Source of the DNA: Morganella morganii H1r
Lineage (GTDB): Bacteria > Pseudomonadota > Gammaproteobacteria > Enterobacterales > Enterobacteriaceae
Length of the DNA: 64,000 nt
NCBI RefSeq assembly: GCF_000633515.1
Contig: NZ_AYMP01000014.1
Span: forward strand, 124,001-188,000
Direction of reading: 5' to 3'
Shown here: one piece after another, positions 32,928 through 41,766 of the stretch
Position numbering within the stretch: the stretch's first letter is position 1
How the letters are laid out: each line of letters begins with the position of its first letter
Made by a program: the position numbers and the translations under genes
Notes under the pieces: generated by a model
Seen by the model: only the letters and a program-made list of their open reading frames with translations
Databases searched by the model: none
What the model was told of the DNA's origin: nothing

Positions 32928-33410
32928 ATGAGCGAGCATTTACTTCATTTTATTCCTGAGACCCTGAGTTATATCCCGGATGCTGAGCAGCAACAGGCTG
33001 CGGAGCAGTATCTGAGTGAATGGATGGCGGCTGACGATATTATGCATCAGGCGGATCCGGACGTGATGTTCTGGTCCGGCAGTGAAAATTTCCGCTATCC
33101 GCTGTGTCCTGCCTGCCGCAGGCAGGTTTCCGGCGTCTGGTGGGGCGCGCAGATGAATGCGATTTTTGCGGTCACCGGACAGGCGCGTATTTCTGCGGCG
33201 CTGACACCGCGCAATACCCCCTGCTGCGGTGAGCCGGTCGTGATTCCGGATATGGACTATGATGAAACCGGTGGTTTTGCGTGTTACGGGCTGACCGTCC
33301 GTTATAACAACAGCTTTATTGTCTGCATGGATAACGGGCGTGACGAAATTATCCGCCGTGTGAGCGAATGTCTCGGCACACCGGTACGTCTGGTCTGGGA
33401 GTGGATCTGA
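32928..33410 (+). CDS. Hypothetical protein with CxxC and CC cysteine pairs
   Basis: I do not recognise this 160-residue protein. It is acidic, with no signal peptide or membrane helix. Two cysteine pairs, Cys60-Pro-Ala-Cys63 and Cys99-Cys100, could make a small zinc site; two more cysteines (in GFACYG and FIVCMD) lie in the C-terminal half. The aromatic-rich VSGVWWGAQMNAIF segment sits between the pairs. The start is uncertain: ATG 32928 has GAGAGG five bases upstream, while ATG 32925 is only two bases from it. It is placed between the mscS terminator and argO and is in the same direction as both. Base composition is like the neighbours, so recent import is not suggested. Confidence 0.75.
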   Translation: MSEHLLHFIPETLSYIPDAEQQQAAEQYLSEWMAADDIMHQADPDVMFWSGSENFRYPLCPACRRQVSGVWWGAQMNAIFAVTGQARISAALTPRNTPCCGEPVVIPDMDYDETGGFACYGLTVRYNNSFIVCMDNGRDEIIRRVSECLGTPVRLVWEWI

Positions 33411-33477
33411 GTGCATTTCTCCGCGTGTTATTAGCTACATTAATGACCCATTAAAGCTATTAATTTCACTAATACTG

Positions 33478-33534
33478 AAATCCCGGTAATATTCATTCCA
33501 TCCGGCGTGGATTGAATAATTATCGGGATTTTTT
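33478..33534 (+). promoter_or_regulatory. Terminator-like hairpin abutting the argO start codon
   Basis: Left arm 33478-33500 and right arm 33508-33531 pair over more than 20 positions with one mismatch, one bulged base and one G-T pair, around a TCCGGCG loop. A run of six T ends two bases before the argO ATG. It has the form of an intrinsic terminator, but it takes the place of the argO ribosome binding site, so it may act as attenuator or translational gate for argO, or simply end transcription from upstream. Confidence 0.7.
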
Positions 33535-33536
33535 GC

Positions 33537-34160
33537 ATGTTATCGACTTATTTTCAGGGGTTGTTACTCGGTGCGGCAATGATACTGCCGCTCGGGCCGC
33601 AAAACGTATTCGTTTTACAGCAGGGGAGTCGTAAGCAGTATCATCTGATGAGTGCATTTTTATGCACATTGAGTGATGTTTTACTGATCACGGCCGGGGT
33701 CTTCGGCGGCAGTGCGCTGCTGAGCCGGTCAGTGTGGCTGATGGCACTGGTCACCTGGGGCGGCGTGGCGTTTTTGCTGTGGTACGGGTGGGGTGCCCTG
33801 CGGGCAGTCTTTACCGCTGATACCGCGCTGACTATGCAGGAGCAGGTGGTCCGCAGCCGCTGGCGGGTGATTATGACGCTGGTGGCCGTTACCTGGCTGA
33901 ATCCGCATGTTTATCTGGACACCTTTGTGGTGCTGGGCAGCATCGGCGGGCAACTCGGTTCCGATATGCGGATCTGGTTTACTGCCGGGGCGGTTTGTGC
34001 ATCCATATTGTGGTTCTTTGGTCTGGCGCTGCTGGCCGCCTGGTTCTCTCCGGTGCTGCAAAAGCCGGTATCACAGCGGATTATCAATCTGTTTGTCGGT
34101 TCGGTGATGTGGTATATCGCGATACAATTAGCCTTAAAAGGATTGAATATTTCTTATTAA
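33537..34160 (+). CDS. argO: Arginine exporter ArgO, LysE family
   Basis: ArgO exports arginine and canavanine. The 207-residue membrane protein has six hydrophobic helices and the LysE family N-terminal motif [19 protein letters not shown], plus [17 protein letters not shown] in the middle. The N-terminus [15 protein letters not shown] aligns with E. coli, which supports this ATG even though no Shine-Dalgarno is visible; a hairpin and T run are directly upstream. In E. coli, argO is activated by ArgP with arginine and blocked with lysine; argP is nearby here. Confidence 0.93.
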   Translation: MLSTYFQGLLLGAAMILPLGPQNVFVLQQGSRKQYHLMSAFLCTLSDVLLITAGVFGGSALLSRSVWLMALVTWGGVAFLLWYGWGALRAVFTADTALTMQEQVVRSRWRVIMTLVAVTWLNPHVYLDTFVVLGSIGGQLGSDMRIWFTAGAVCASILWFFGLALLAAWFSPVLQKPVSQRIINLFVGSVMWYIAIQLALKGLNISY

Positions 34161-34251
34161 TCCGAAATATTGTTTTGCCGGAGTGTGATAGTGTTATGAA
34201 TTCCGGCATAACATCCTGTTATGTGACCGGTTTAAAACAGAAGGAGGAAAT

Positions 34252-34977
34252 ATGAAACTGAAATCTCTTGCTCTTGCCGCGATGGTTGCCCTGGGAAGTT
34301 ACACGGCTGCGGTTCAGGCAGCGGAAACTCCGGCTGGCCCGCATATTTCAACCTCCGGCAGTGCTGTGATCCAGGCGGAGCCTGATATGGCGACATTGAC
34401 TATCAATGTGACCGTCAGGGAAAAAGAGGCGTCAGCCGCCAAAGCACAGGCAGATAAACGTGTGGCGCAGTATTTTGATTTCCTGAAAGCGCAGGGAATT
34501 GAAAAGAAAGACATTAATGCGGCCAATATCAGTACCAGTCCGGATTATGTCTATGACAAAGAGAAAGAAGAGCCTGTTATCCGTGGTTATAATGCCTCCC
34601 GCTCTGTCACGGTAAAAGTGCATGATCTGAACAAGCTGAATACATTGCTCGACGGTGCCCTGAAAAGCGGCCTGAATGATATCAGCGCCGTGGAGTTCGG
34701 GGTGAATAATCCGGAAAAATACCGCGAAGAAGCACGCCAGAAAGCGATTTCAGATGCGATTTCACAGGCTAAATCCGTGGCAAAAGGCTTTGGTACTGAG
34801 CTGGGTGCCGTTTACAGCATCGGTTATAACGCACCACAGCCGGTTCCGGTGATGGCGCGTGGTAAAATGATGCTGGCTGCCAATGCACCGGCAGCGGTAT
34901 CAGCGGATGAAACCTATGAACAGCAGACTATTGATTTCCGCGACCAGGTGGATGTCGTGTTTGAACTGAAACGTTAA
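34252..34977 (+). CDS. yggE: SIMPL-domain periplasmic protein YggE
   Basis: YggE is a periplasmic or outer-membrane-associated SIMPL (DUF541) protein linked to oxidative stress defence in E. coli. The 241-residue precursor has a signal peptide ending near AVQA at about residues 20-23. The SIMPL pattern is visible: [22 protein letters not shown] at the start and [22 protein letters not shown] in the C-terminal half. AAGGAGG precedes the ATG. The stop overlaps the convergent argP stop. Confidence 0.93.
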   Translation: MKLKSLALAAMVALGSYTAAVQAAETPAGPHISTSGSAVIQAEPDMATLTINVTVREKEASAAKAQADKRVAQYFDFLKAQGIEKKDINAANISTSPDYVYDKEKEEPVIRGYNASRSVTVKVHDLNKLNTLLDGALKSGLNDISAVEFGVNNPEKYREEARQKAISDAISQAKSVAKGFGTELGAVYSIGYNAPQPVPVMARGKMMLAANAPAAVSADETYEQQTIDFRDQVDVVFELKR

Positions 34978-35882
34978 TCCGTGTCAGGCGGTTCCTGCCG
35001 TAAGGTCTGACGCCCGTGTTTCAGCAGGGCGTCAGTCACCCGGCGCATAGTGGCACTTTCCGGCGCAAACCGGTGCCAGTACAGCATCCGGCGCTGAAAC
35101 AGCCCCGGTGTCAGATCCAGCAACTCTCCCCGTTCCAGCTCATCCGCAATCTGCAAATGCGGGATCATACAACAGGCCGAACTCTGTTTTGCCAGCTGTA
35201 CAAACGCTTCCGAGGAATTGAGCACGTGGCTCGGCACACTGCCGGGAGCGAGGTCAAAATTGGTCTGCAAAAAGGCCATGTGCATATCATCGAGATAATC
35301 AAACGCCACAGCCGGTGCTTTCAGCAGGGCACTGCGGCTGACACCGTCAGGAAAATAACGGGCGGCAAATTCCGGTGAGGCGACAAAGAGGTAATCCAGC
35401 GCACCAAGCTGATCCGCCAGACAGCCGGGCAGCGGACGCGGCTGAATACTGACCGCACCGACCACTTCCCCGCGCCGCAGGCGTTCATGTGTCCGCGATT
35501 CATCTTCCACCTGAATATTCAGCCGGATAGACAGATCCGCCAGAACATGGCGCAGTGCCGGGAGCAGCCAGGTCGCGAGGCTGTCGGCATTGACCGCCAG
35601 AGAGATCAGCGGCGGCTCAATATTCCCCGCATCATCCCCCAGCCATTCGGCTTCCAGTAATTCCACCTGATGCAGCAGGCCGAGCAGCTTCTGGCCTTCT
35701 TCGGTCGGACGCGGCGGCACGGTACGCACCAGCAGCGGCTGTCCGAATAAATTTTCCAGCTGTTTGATACGCTGCGAAACGGCAGACTGGGTAATACAGA
35801 GTTTCTGTGCAGCCCGCTCAAAACCACGTTCACGGATAACAGCGTCCAGCGCCTGCAGGGCACGATAATCCGGTCGTCTCAT
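34974..35882 (-). CDS. argP: LysR-type regulator ArgP (IciA)
   Basis: ArgP is a LysR-type regulator that senses arginine and lysine and controls argO and lysine genes. The 302-residue product starts [21 protein letters not shown], with the helix-turn-helix at about residues 18-40 ([20 protein letters not shown]). I start at ATG 35882 behind GAGGAGA; an upstream alternative adds ten unsupported residues. It is divergent from rpiA. Its stop codon overlaps that of yggE by a few bases, so there is no room for a terminator. Confidence 0.95.
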   Translation of the reverse strand: MRRPDYRALQALDAVIRERGFERAAQKLCITQSAVSQRIKQLENLFGQPLLVRTVPPRPTEEGQKLLGLLHQVELLEAEWLGDDAGNIEPPLISLAVNADSLATWLLPALRHVLADLSIRLNIQVEDESRTHERLRRGEVVGAVSIQPRPLPGCLADQLGALDYLFVASPEFAARYFPDGVSRSALLKAPAVAFDYLDDMHMAFLQTNFDLAPGSVPSHVLNSSEAFVQLAKQSSACCMIPHLQIADELERGELLDLTPGLFQRRMLYWHRFAPESATMRRVTDALLKHGRQTLRQEPPDTD

Positions 35883-35970
35883 GGCGGTTTTCTCCTCTTT
35901 TTTATAAGTCATTCACAATATGCCATAATTCGCATTCCGGGGGAGAAATAATTGCTATAATTATTGCGGG

Positions 35971-35987
35971 CTATGCCGGTGGCATAG
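35971..35987 (+). repeat. Palindrome in the rpiA leader
   Basis: CTATGCC-GGT-GGCATAG is a perfect 7-bp inverted repeat 24 bases before the rpiA ATG, just after a TATAAT at 35956-35961 that may be the -10 element. It could be an operator or a transcript hairpin. Confidence 0.45.
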
Positions 35988-36010
35988 GATGACGATGAAA
36001 AGGCAATAAC

Positions 36011-36667
36011 ATGACTCAGGATGAATTAAAAAAAGCGGTTGGCTGGGCGGCATTAGAATTCGTGAAGCCGGGCACCATTGTCGGTGTGGGCACCGGGTCC
36101 ACCGCATCTCACTTTATTGATGCACTGGCAACCATGAAAGGCCAGATTGACGGCGCGGTATCCAGCTCTGTGGTTTCAACCGAAAAACTGAAAAGCTACG
36201 GCATTCCGGTGCTGGACTGCAACGACGTGGACAGCCTGGATGTGTATGTCGACGGCGCGGATGAAATCGACCACCACATGAATATGATCAAAGGTGGTGG
36301 TGCGGCACTGACCCGCGAGAAAATCGTGGCGGCTATCGCGAAGAAATTCATTTGTATCGTGGATGAAAGCAAGCGTGTTGATATTCTGGGTAAATTCCCG
36401 CTGCCGGTGGAAGTGATCCCGATGGCGCGTTCTTATGTGGCACGTGAACTGGTCAAACTCGGCGGTCAGCCGGAATACCGTCAGAATGTGGTGACGGATA
36501 ACGGTAATGTGATTTTGGATGTCTACAATCTGGAAATCCTGAACCCGGTTGAGCTGGAAAATAAAATCAACGGGATCGCCGGTGTGGTGACTGTCGGTTT
36601 ATTTGCTAACCGTGGTGCCGATGTGGTGCTGATGGGAACTCAGGATGGCGTAAAAACCATTAAATAA
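36011..36667 (+). CDS. rpiA: Ribose-5-phosphate isomerase A
   Basis: RpiA interconverts ribose 5-phosphate and ribulose 5-phosphate in the pentose phosphate pathway. The 218 residues have the substrate-binding [11 protein letters not shown] loop at about residues 25-35, the catalytic YVDGADEID segment near 80-88, and the [11 protein letters not shown] segment near 94-104. The ATG is divergent from argP with 128 bases between. An intrinsic terminator follows about 36 bases after the stop. Confidence 0.97.
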   Translation: MTQDELKKAVGWAALEFVKPGTIVGVGTGSTASHFIDALATMKGQIDGAVSSSVVSTEKLKSYGIPVLDCNDVDSLDVYVDGADEIDHHMNMIKGGGAALTREKIVAAIAKKFICIVDESKRVDILGKFPLPVEVIPMARSYVARELVKLGGQPEYRQNVVTDNGNVILDVYNLEILNPVELENKINGIAGVVTVGLFANRGADVVLMGTQDGVKTIK

Positions 36668-36702
36668 ATCAGTACGGTATCTGTCATATTCAGATGCTGG
36701 AT

Positions 36703-36730
36703 AAGGAACCGGAAACGGTTCCTTTTTTTA
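36703..36730 (+). terminator. Intrinsic terminator after rpiA
   Basis: AAGGAACC and GGTTCCTT make an 8-bp stem with a GGAAAC loop, followed by at least seven T. Upstream A residues extend the stem. Confidence 0.92.
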
Positions 36731-36752
36731 TTTTTTTTAAATCATAAATTTC

Positions 36753-36768
36753 GGTGATATATATCACA
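36753..36768 (+). promoter_or_regulatory. Candidate CRP site upstream of serA
   Basis: GGTGA-TATATA-TCACA matches nine of ten core positions of the CRP consensus and contains the perfect palindrome GTGATATATATCAC. It lies about 190 bases before the serA ATG, after the rpiA terminator. serA of E. coli is reported to be activated by CRP and Lrp. Pattern match only. Confidence 0.5.
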
Positions 36769-36953
36769 ATTTTGTCTTTGATATGGCCAAAATATCAGCG
36801 CTCAGCGGCATTTTTTCATTTTCTTCTGCAAACCGGCCTTTTCCCTGTGACTTGTTCTGTGCCTTATACAGGAGCGTGTATTGCGGAGACGTTATTTTTT
36901 GTTATTTTGATGTGAGGACAGGACATTTCGGGAACTTAACAAAAGGCAGGGTC

Positions 36954-38204
36954 ATGGTAAAAGTATCACTGGAAAAAGATAAAATTAAATTTCTGCTATT
37001 GGAAGGCGTACACCAGAGTGCGGTAGACAGTCTGAAAGCAGCGGGTTATTCAAATATTGAATATCATAAAGGTGCATTATCCACGGAAGAATTAAAAGAA
37101 GCGATCCGTGATGCACGCTTTATCGGTATCCGATCCCGTACCCAACTGACGGAAGAGATTTTTGCCTGTGCGGAAAAACTGGTCGCTGTCGGTTGTTTCT
37201 GTATCGGGACGAACCAGGTTGATCTCGATGCTGCGGCAAAACGCGGTATCCCGGTCTTTAACGCGCCATTCTCAAACACCCGTTCCGTGGCTGAGATGGT
37301 GCTGGGCCAGTTATTACTGCTGCTGCGCCGTATTCCGGAAGCCAATGCCAAAGCCCATCGTGGTATCTGGGACAAACAGGCGAAAGGCTGCTACGAGGCG
37401 CGCGGTAAAAAACTGGGGATTATCGGTTACGGTCATATCGGGACACAGCTTGGGATCCTGGCGGAATCCATCGGTATGGATGTCTATTTTTACGATATCG
37501 AAAACAAACTGCCGCTTGGTAATGCCACTCAGGTACGTCATCTGTCTGAACTGCTGAATATGAGTGATGTGGTCACGCTGCATGTGCCGGAAACGGAATC
37601 CACCAAAAATATGATTGGCAAACAGGAGTTTGAGCTGATGAAACCGGGGGCGATTTTTATCAACGCCTCACGCGGTACGGTGGTCGATATCCCGGCACTG
37701 AGTCAGGCTCTGGCATCAAAACATCTGTCCGGTGCGGCGGTGGATGTGTTCCCGTCTGAACCGGCGGCCAACAATGACCCGGCAGATCCGTTTATTTCTG
37801 AGCTGATTGGGTTTGATAATGTCATTCTTACCCCGCATATCGGCGGCTCCACCCAGGAAGCACAGGAAAATATCGGGTTTGAGGTCGGCGGTAAGCTGGC
37901 GAAATACTCTGATAACGGCTCGACGCTCTCTGCGGTCAACTTCCCGGAAGTCTCTCTGCCGGTGCACGGCCAGAATGCCAACCGTCTGCTGCACATCCAC
38001 GAAAACCGCCCGGGACTGCTGACCAGCATCAACCAGGTCTTTACTGATCGCGGTATTAATATCGCGGCGCAGTATCTGCGGACGGCGGGTGATCTGGGCT
38101 ATGTGGTGATCGACATTGTGGCGAATAACAAAGACGAAGCGGATGATGTTCTGCTGCAGCTGAAAGCGCTGCCGGGAACTATCAGAGCGCGTCTGTTGTT
38201 CTGA
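36954..38204 (+). CDS. serA: D-3-phosphoglycerate dehydrogenase
   Basis: SerA oxidises 3-phosphoglycerate in the first step of serine synthesis and is inhibited by serine. The 416-residue product begins MVKVSLEKDKIKFLLLEG; an in-frame start 57 codons upstream is not supported by the family. It has the NAD motif GIIGYGHIGTQLG, the catalytic Arg in NASRGTVVD, the His in TPHIGGST, and a C-terminal ACT domain (HIHENRPGLLTSINQVF) that binds serine. It is convergent with ygfA. Serine made here feeds glycine and the gcv system downstream. Confidence 0.97.
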   Translation: MVKVSLEKDKIKFLLLEGVHQSAVDSLKAAGYSNIEYHKGALSTEELKEAIRDARFIGIRSRTQLTEEIFACAEKLVAVGCFCIGTNQVDLDAAAKRGIPVFNAPFSNTRSVAEMVLGQLLLLLRRIPEANAKAHRGIWDKQAKGCYEARGKKLGIIGYGHIGTQLGILAESIGMDVYFYDIENKLPLGNATQVRHLSELLNMSDVVTLHVPETESTKNMIGKQEFELMKPGAIFINASRGTVVDIPALSQALASKHLSGAAVDVFPSEPAANNDPADPFISELIGFDNVILTPHIGGSTQEAQENIGFEVGGKLAKYSDNGSTLSAVNFPEVSLPVHGQNANRLLHIHENRPGLLTSINQVFTDRGINIAAQYLRTAGDLGYVVIDIVANNKDEADDVLLQLKALPGTIRARLLF

Positions 38205-38236
38205 TAACAGAACGACTGAAGGTAAAGTAAACGGAC

Positions 38237-38310
38237 GGTAACGGGCAGACGAACGAAAAGCATGCGCGTCACGGATGTATTTACAGCGACTTTTCGTTTT
38301 GCCCGTTACC
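38237..38310. repeat. Large inverted repeat between serA and ygfA
   Basis: Left arm 38237-38260 and right arm 38290-38310 (GGTAACGGGCA...ACGAAAAG against its complement) pair over about 20 positions with a 3-base bulge, closing a loop of about 29 bases. It lies between convergent stop codons. No U tract follows on the plus strand, so the role is unclear. Confidence 0.75.
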
Positions 38311-38373
38311 GGTAGTTTCACCGGAGTCAATGTGTGACCGGTGTATCTCTCTGTTAAATAACTGTATGTTTAT

Positions 38374-38967
38374 TTATGTTCCGGCCACAGCCAGCGGCGT
38401 GATCACTTCCGGCAGCGGGACATCCCACTGTGCGGCGGGAAGTTCATCAACCTGCTGACAATCATGTGCCAGTCCCGCCGGGTAAAACCCTTTCTTCTGC
38501 CAGCCCGCCAGGGTGCGGTCATAAAAACCGCCGCCCATCCCGAGACGCTCTCCTTTTTCATCAAACGCAACCAGCGGAATAAACATCATATCCAGTTCCT
38601 GCGGCGGCAATACCTGTGTGACATCCAATGCCGGTTCTGAAATTGAAAACTTGTTTTTAATCAGCGGGGTATCAGGGCGATAAGCAAGGAATAACAGATG
38701 ATGGCGGCTGAACGGGTGAAGAACAGGTAAAAATACCTGTTTTCCCTGTGACCACAGCCACTCTGCCAGCGGACGGGTATCAATTTCACCATCAAAAGAG
38801 AGAAACAGGGCAATATTATTGGCGCGGTGTATATCAGGGTGATGAATGATTTGCTGAACAAGGTCTTGTGCGGCAGCAGTCTGCTGCTGTGGTGTCAGCG
38901 CACGGCGCTTGTTGCGGATTAACTGACGCAGATGATGCCGCGCTTGTAACAACGGGTCATTAGTCAT
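38374..38967 (-). CDS. ygfA: 5-formyltetrahydrofolate cyclo-ligase family protein
   Basis: YgfA converts 5-formyltetrahydrofolate to 5,10-methenyltetrahydrofolate, which links it to the folate pool used by GcvT. The 197-residue product has the N-terminal RNKRRALTPQQQ substrate-binding segment and the C-terminal LGMGGGFYDRTL ATP-binding motif. It lies directly downstream of the 6S RNA gene on the same strand, and the two are cotranscribed in E. coli; the 38-base gap here agrees. Confidence 0.94.
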   Translation of the reverse strand: MTNDPLLQARHHLRQLIRNKRRALTPQQQTAAAQDLVQQIIHHPDIHRANNIALFLSFDGEIDTRPLAEWLWSQGKQVFLPVLHPFSRHHLLFLAYRPDTPLIKNKFSISEPALDVTQVLPPQELDMMFIPLVAFDEKGERLGMGGGFYDRTLAGWQKKGFYPAGLAHDCQQVDELPAAQWDVPLPEVITPLAVAGT

Positions 38968-39004
38968 AGTGAAATCAGCGAAATATCAGGCGATAAAAAA
39001 GAGA

Positions 39005-39187
39005 GAGGTCTCCAAGATGCCGTCGCAGGCTGTAACCCTTGAACCCTTGGTTCAAGGTGAACGCGGTGTTGCTTCCATTAGGCTGCCTGAACGAATCAGG
39101 TATGCTCACCGGTGACAAATCACCACATTCTGTCTGTATCAATATCGGCTCAGGGGACTGACCCGCAGACAAACATCTCAGAGAATT
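39005..39187 (-). ncRNA. ssrS: 6S RNA
   Basis: 6S RNA mimics an open promoter and sequesters sigma70 RNA polymerase in stationary phase. Read on the minus strand, the 5' end TTCTCTGAGATG and the 3' end GGCATCTTGGAGA pair as the closing stem, and blocks such as CAGTCCCCTGAGCCGATAT and CCTTGAACCAAGGGTTCAAG match E. coli ssrS almost exactly. The length of about 183 nt agrees. The central part differs from E. coli, as expected. Ends are estimated by alignment from memory. Confidence 0.95.
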
Positions 39188-39220
39188 TTGTGAACGTTGT
39201 GTAACGCTGTTCTTAAACTC

Positions 39221-39248
39221 ATTGTATGAAATCAGGTGGAGATTGCAA
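39221..39248 (-). promoter_or_regulatory. Possible promoter upstream of ssrS
   Basis: On the minus strand TTGCAA, a 16-base spacer and TACAAT resemble a sigma70 promoter about 33 bases before the mature 6S 5' end. A precursor trimmed at the 5' end would be needed. Moderate match only. Confidence 0.35.
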
Positions 39249-39295
39249 CCTAATTTCTAAAATTTTTTTGTCTAGTGACTGATTTCTAAACAATT

Positions 39296-39625
39296 TTATT
39301 CAATAGGTGTTACCTGGCGCTCCGTGATACGGGTTTGGTCATGCAGCGCCTGCTCGATAGTCTGCTGTAACAGTTTTATCTTTTGTTCCATGTTATAGGC
39401 ATAATCGCGCGTTTTCAATTTTTCTTGTGTCAGTTCGTGACAGATGTTTAGCGCGACGATAAAAACGAGCTGTTCTGTGTTGGACACCCGGCTGCGTTCT
39501 TTCAGGTCCTGTAACCGTTGTTCAAGCTCCGCAGCAGAAGCGAGCAGAGCTTCTTTTTGTTCCGGTGGACAATTAACGCGCATGGAACGCCCGAATATCT
39601 GGATATCAACGGGTTGTGCAGACAT
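39296..39625 (-). CDS. zapA: Z-ring associated protein ZapA
   Basis: ZapA is a small tetrameric protein that crosslinks FtsZ protofilaments. The 109-residue product has the N-terminal globular part ([18 protein letters not shown]) and a long C-terminal coiled coil from about residue 65 ([20 protein letters not shown]). It is upstream of ssrS on the same strand and divergent from ygfB, as in E. coli. Confidence 0.95.
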   Translation of the reverse strand: MSAQPVDIQIFGRSMRVNCPPEQKEALLASAAELEQRLQDLKERSRVSNTEQLVFIVALNICHELTQEKLKTRDYAYNMEQKIKLLQQTIEQALHDQTRITERQVTPIE

Positions 39626-39774
39626 GAAATCTTCCTTTGGTTCTGCAACAGGATATTATCCTGTGTGACGTGAATTGTGTACGTTATAGCAGCAGGCCGC
39701 AGCCCTTATCTGGTACAGCGGCGCCTCTTGATGGTAGCATATCATGAACTGAAACCCGACTGGTGAGCAAAATA

Positions 39775-40356
39775 ATGACTCCGGATAAAACACTGCCCGA
39801 TTTTAAAACACTTGATGAACTTTTGCGTCAGCAGGCCGTCGCCATGAGTGCGTCAGAAATGCACGGCCTGATTACGGGTCTGCTCTGCGGCGGTAACACA
39901 GATGAGAGCTGGATGGCGCTGATTCATGACCTGACCAACGAAGGCATGGCGTTTTCACAGGTTCTGGCACAGCCGCTGCGTGCTCTCTTTAATACCACAT
40001 TTGAACTGCTTGATGATACCGAATGTCAGTTTAATTTACTGCTGCCGGATGATGAGGCGGGTGTGTTTGCCCGGGCCGATGAGCTGGCAGGCTGGGTCAA
40101 TCACTTCTTATTAGGTCTGGGTGTGGCGGATCCGAAATTCAGTGATCGCAAGGAAGTCAAAGAAATTGTGACTGATCTGCGGGAAATCGGCATGCTGGGC
40201 TATGATGAGGCAGAAGATGCCGAAGAACTGGATGACGCGCTGGAAGAAGTGATCGAGTATGTCCGCGTTGCGGTACAGCTGTGCTATATCTCGCTGGCGA
40301 AACCGCGCAGCGCACAAAAGGCTGATGCGCCGGAACAGAAACCGACATTACACTGA
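39775..40356 (+). CDS. ygfB: YgfB family protein (UPF0149)
   Basis: A 193-residue protein of the YgfB/UPF0149 family, whose role in enterobacteria is not settled. The family signature EMHGLITGLLCGG lies at about residues 30-42 and GWVNHFLLGLGV near 104-115, followed by an acidic stretch (EAEDAEELDDALEEVIEYVRVA). I prefer ATG 39775 because GGTGA lies eight bases before it; a GTG at 39763 would add four residues and would overlap that Shine-Dalgarno. It heads the ygfB-pepP-ubiH-ubiI group. Confidence 0.9.
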   Translation: MTPDKTLPDFKTLDELLRQQAVAMSASEMHGLITGLLCGGNTDESWMALIHDLTNEGMAFSQVLAQPLRALFNTTFELLDDTECQFNLLLPDDEAGVFARADELAGWVNHFLLGLGVADPKFSDRKEVKEIVTDLREIGMLGYDEAEDAEELDDALEEVIEYVRVAVQLCYISLAKPRSAQKADAPEQKPTLH

Positions 40357-40443
40357 TATATCTGAATCTGTCCGCAGCGGATAATTTGCTGCACACTGAA
40401 CCATCAGATTTCTGAATCATCACACAGTACAAGGAAAGAGGGT

Positions 40444-41763
40444 ATGAATAAACACGAATTTATCTCACGCCGTCAGGCATTGCTGGAAAAAATGGCACCG
40501 GCCAGCGCGGCGGTTTTCTTTGCGGCACCCCCGGCTCAGCGCAATGCGGACAGTGAGTATCCCTACCGTCAGCACAGTGATTTTCTCTACCTGACCGGCT
40601 TCAGTGAGCCGGAAGCCGTACTGGTACTGATTAAAAGTGATGAAACCCATAACCACAGTGTCCTGTTTAACCGGGTTCGTGATCTGACGGCGGAAATCTG
40701 GTTCGGCCGCCGTCTCGGCCAGGATGCCGCGCCGGAAAAACTGGGTGTGGATCGCGCACTGCCGTTTGATGAAATTAACGAACAGCTCTGTCAGTTGCTG
40801 AACGGTCTCGACACCCTCTATTTCGCGCAGGGCGAAATGGCGTATGCCGATACCATTGTTTTTAATGCGCTCGACACACTGCGCCGCGGCAGCCGCCGCA
40901 ATCTTTCCGCGCCGGCCATCATTATTGACTGGCGGCCGATCGTCCACGAAATGCGTCTGTTTAAATCCCCGGCGGAGCTGGACATCATGCGCCGTGCTGG
41001 GAAAGTCAGCGCACTGGCACACACCCGCGCGATGGAAAAATGCCGTCCGGGCATGTACGAATACCAGTTACAGGGCGAAATTGAACACGAGTTTGTCAGT
41101 AACGGCGCGCGTTTCCCGTCCTATAACACGATTGTCGGCAGCGGCGAGAACGGCTGCATTCTGCACTACACCGAAAACGAATGCCGGATGAAAGACGGCG
41201 ATTTGGTGCTGATCGATGCCGGATGTGAAATTGAGGGTTATGCCGGGGATATTACCCGCACCTTCCCGGTGAACGGCAAATTCAGCAAAGAACAGCGTGA
41301 AATCTATGATCTGGTACTGGAAACCCTGGATGTTTCCCTTGAACTCTACCGTCCCGGTACTTCTATTGCAGAGGTGACAGATCGCGTGGTGGAAATCATG
41401 ACGGAAGGGCTGGTAAAACTCGGCTTACTGACCGGGGATGTACCGCATTTGATCGAGACCAAAGCATACCGCACATTTTTCATGCATAGTCTCAGCCACT
41501 GGTTAGGACTGGATGTGCATGATGTCGGCCATTACGGCACGGAACGTGACCGTATCCTGGAGCCGGGCATGGTGCTGACCATCGAACCGGGGCTGTATAT
41601 CGCGCCGGATGCGGATGTGCCGGAGGCATATCGCGGCATTGGTGTCCGTATTGAGGATGATATTGTCATCACGGCGGACGGCAACGAAAACCTGACCGCG
41701 TCAGTGGTCAAAACCGCAGATGATATTGAAGCGCTGATGGCGCAGGCAAAACAGGCTGAATAA
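40444..41763 (+). CDS. pepP: Xaa-Pro aminopeptidase P
   Basis: PepP removes N-terminal residues next to proline. The 439-residue enzyme has an N-terminal creatinase-like domain and a pita-bread metallopeptidase domain with all five metal ligands in context: the two Asp in LIDAGCEIEGYAGDITRTF, His in SHWLGLDVHD, Glu in TIEPGLY and Glu in GVRIEDD. AAAGAGGGT precedes the ATG. ubiH begins three bases after the stop. Confidence 0.96.
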   Translation: MNKHEFISRRQALLEKMAPASAAVFFAAPPAQRNADSEYPYRQHSDFLYLTGFSEPEAVLVLIKSDETHNHSVLFNRVRDLTAEIWFGRRLGQDAAPEKLGVDRALPFDEINEQLCQLLNGLDTLYFAQGEMAYADTIVFNALDTLRRGSRRNLSAPAIIIDWRPIVHEMRLFKSPAELDIMRRAGKVSALAHTRAMEKCRPGMYEYQLQGEIEHEFVSNGARFPSYNTIVGSGENGCILHYTENECRMKDGDLVLIDAGCEIEGYAGDITRTFPVNGKFSKEQREIYDLVLETLDVSLELYRPGTSIAEVTDRVVEIMTEGLVKLGLLTGDVPHLIETKAYRTFFMHSLSHWLGLDVHDVGHYGTERDRILEPGMVLTIEPGLYIAPDADVPEAYRGIGVRIEDDIVITADGNENLTASVVKTADDIEALMAQAKQAE

Positions 41764-41766
41764 TTA

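Noticed and set aside
36783..36953. An N-terminal extension of serA by 57 codons
   Set aside because: The upstream part has no similarity to the family and lies over the promoter region. ATG 36954 matches the known N-terminus.
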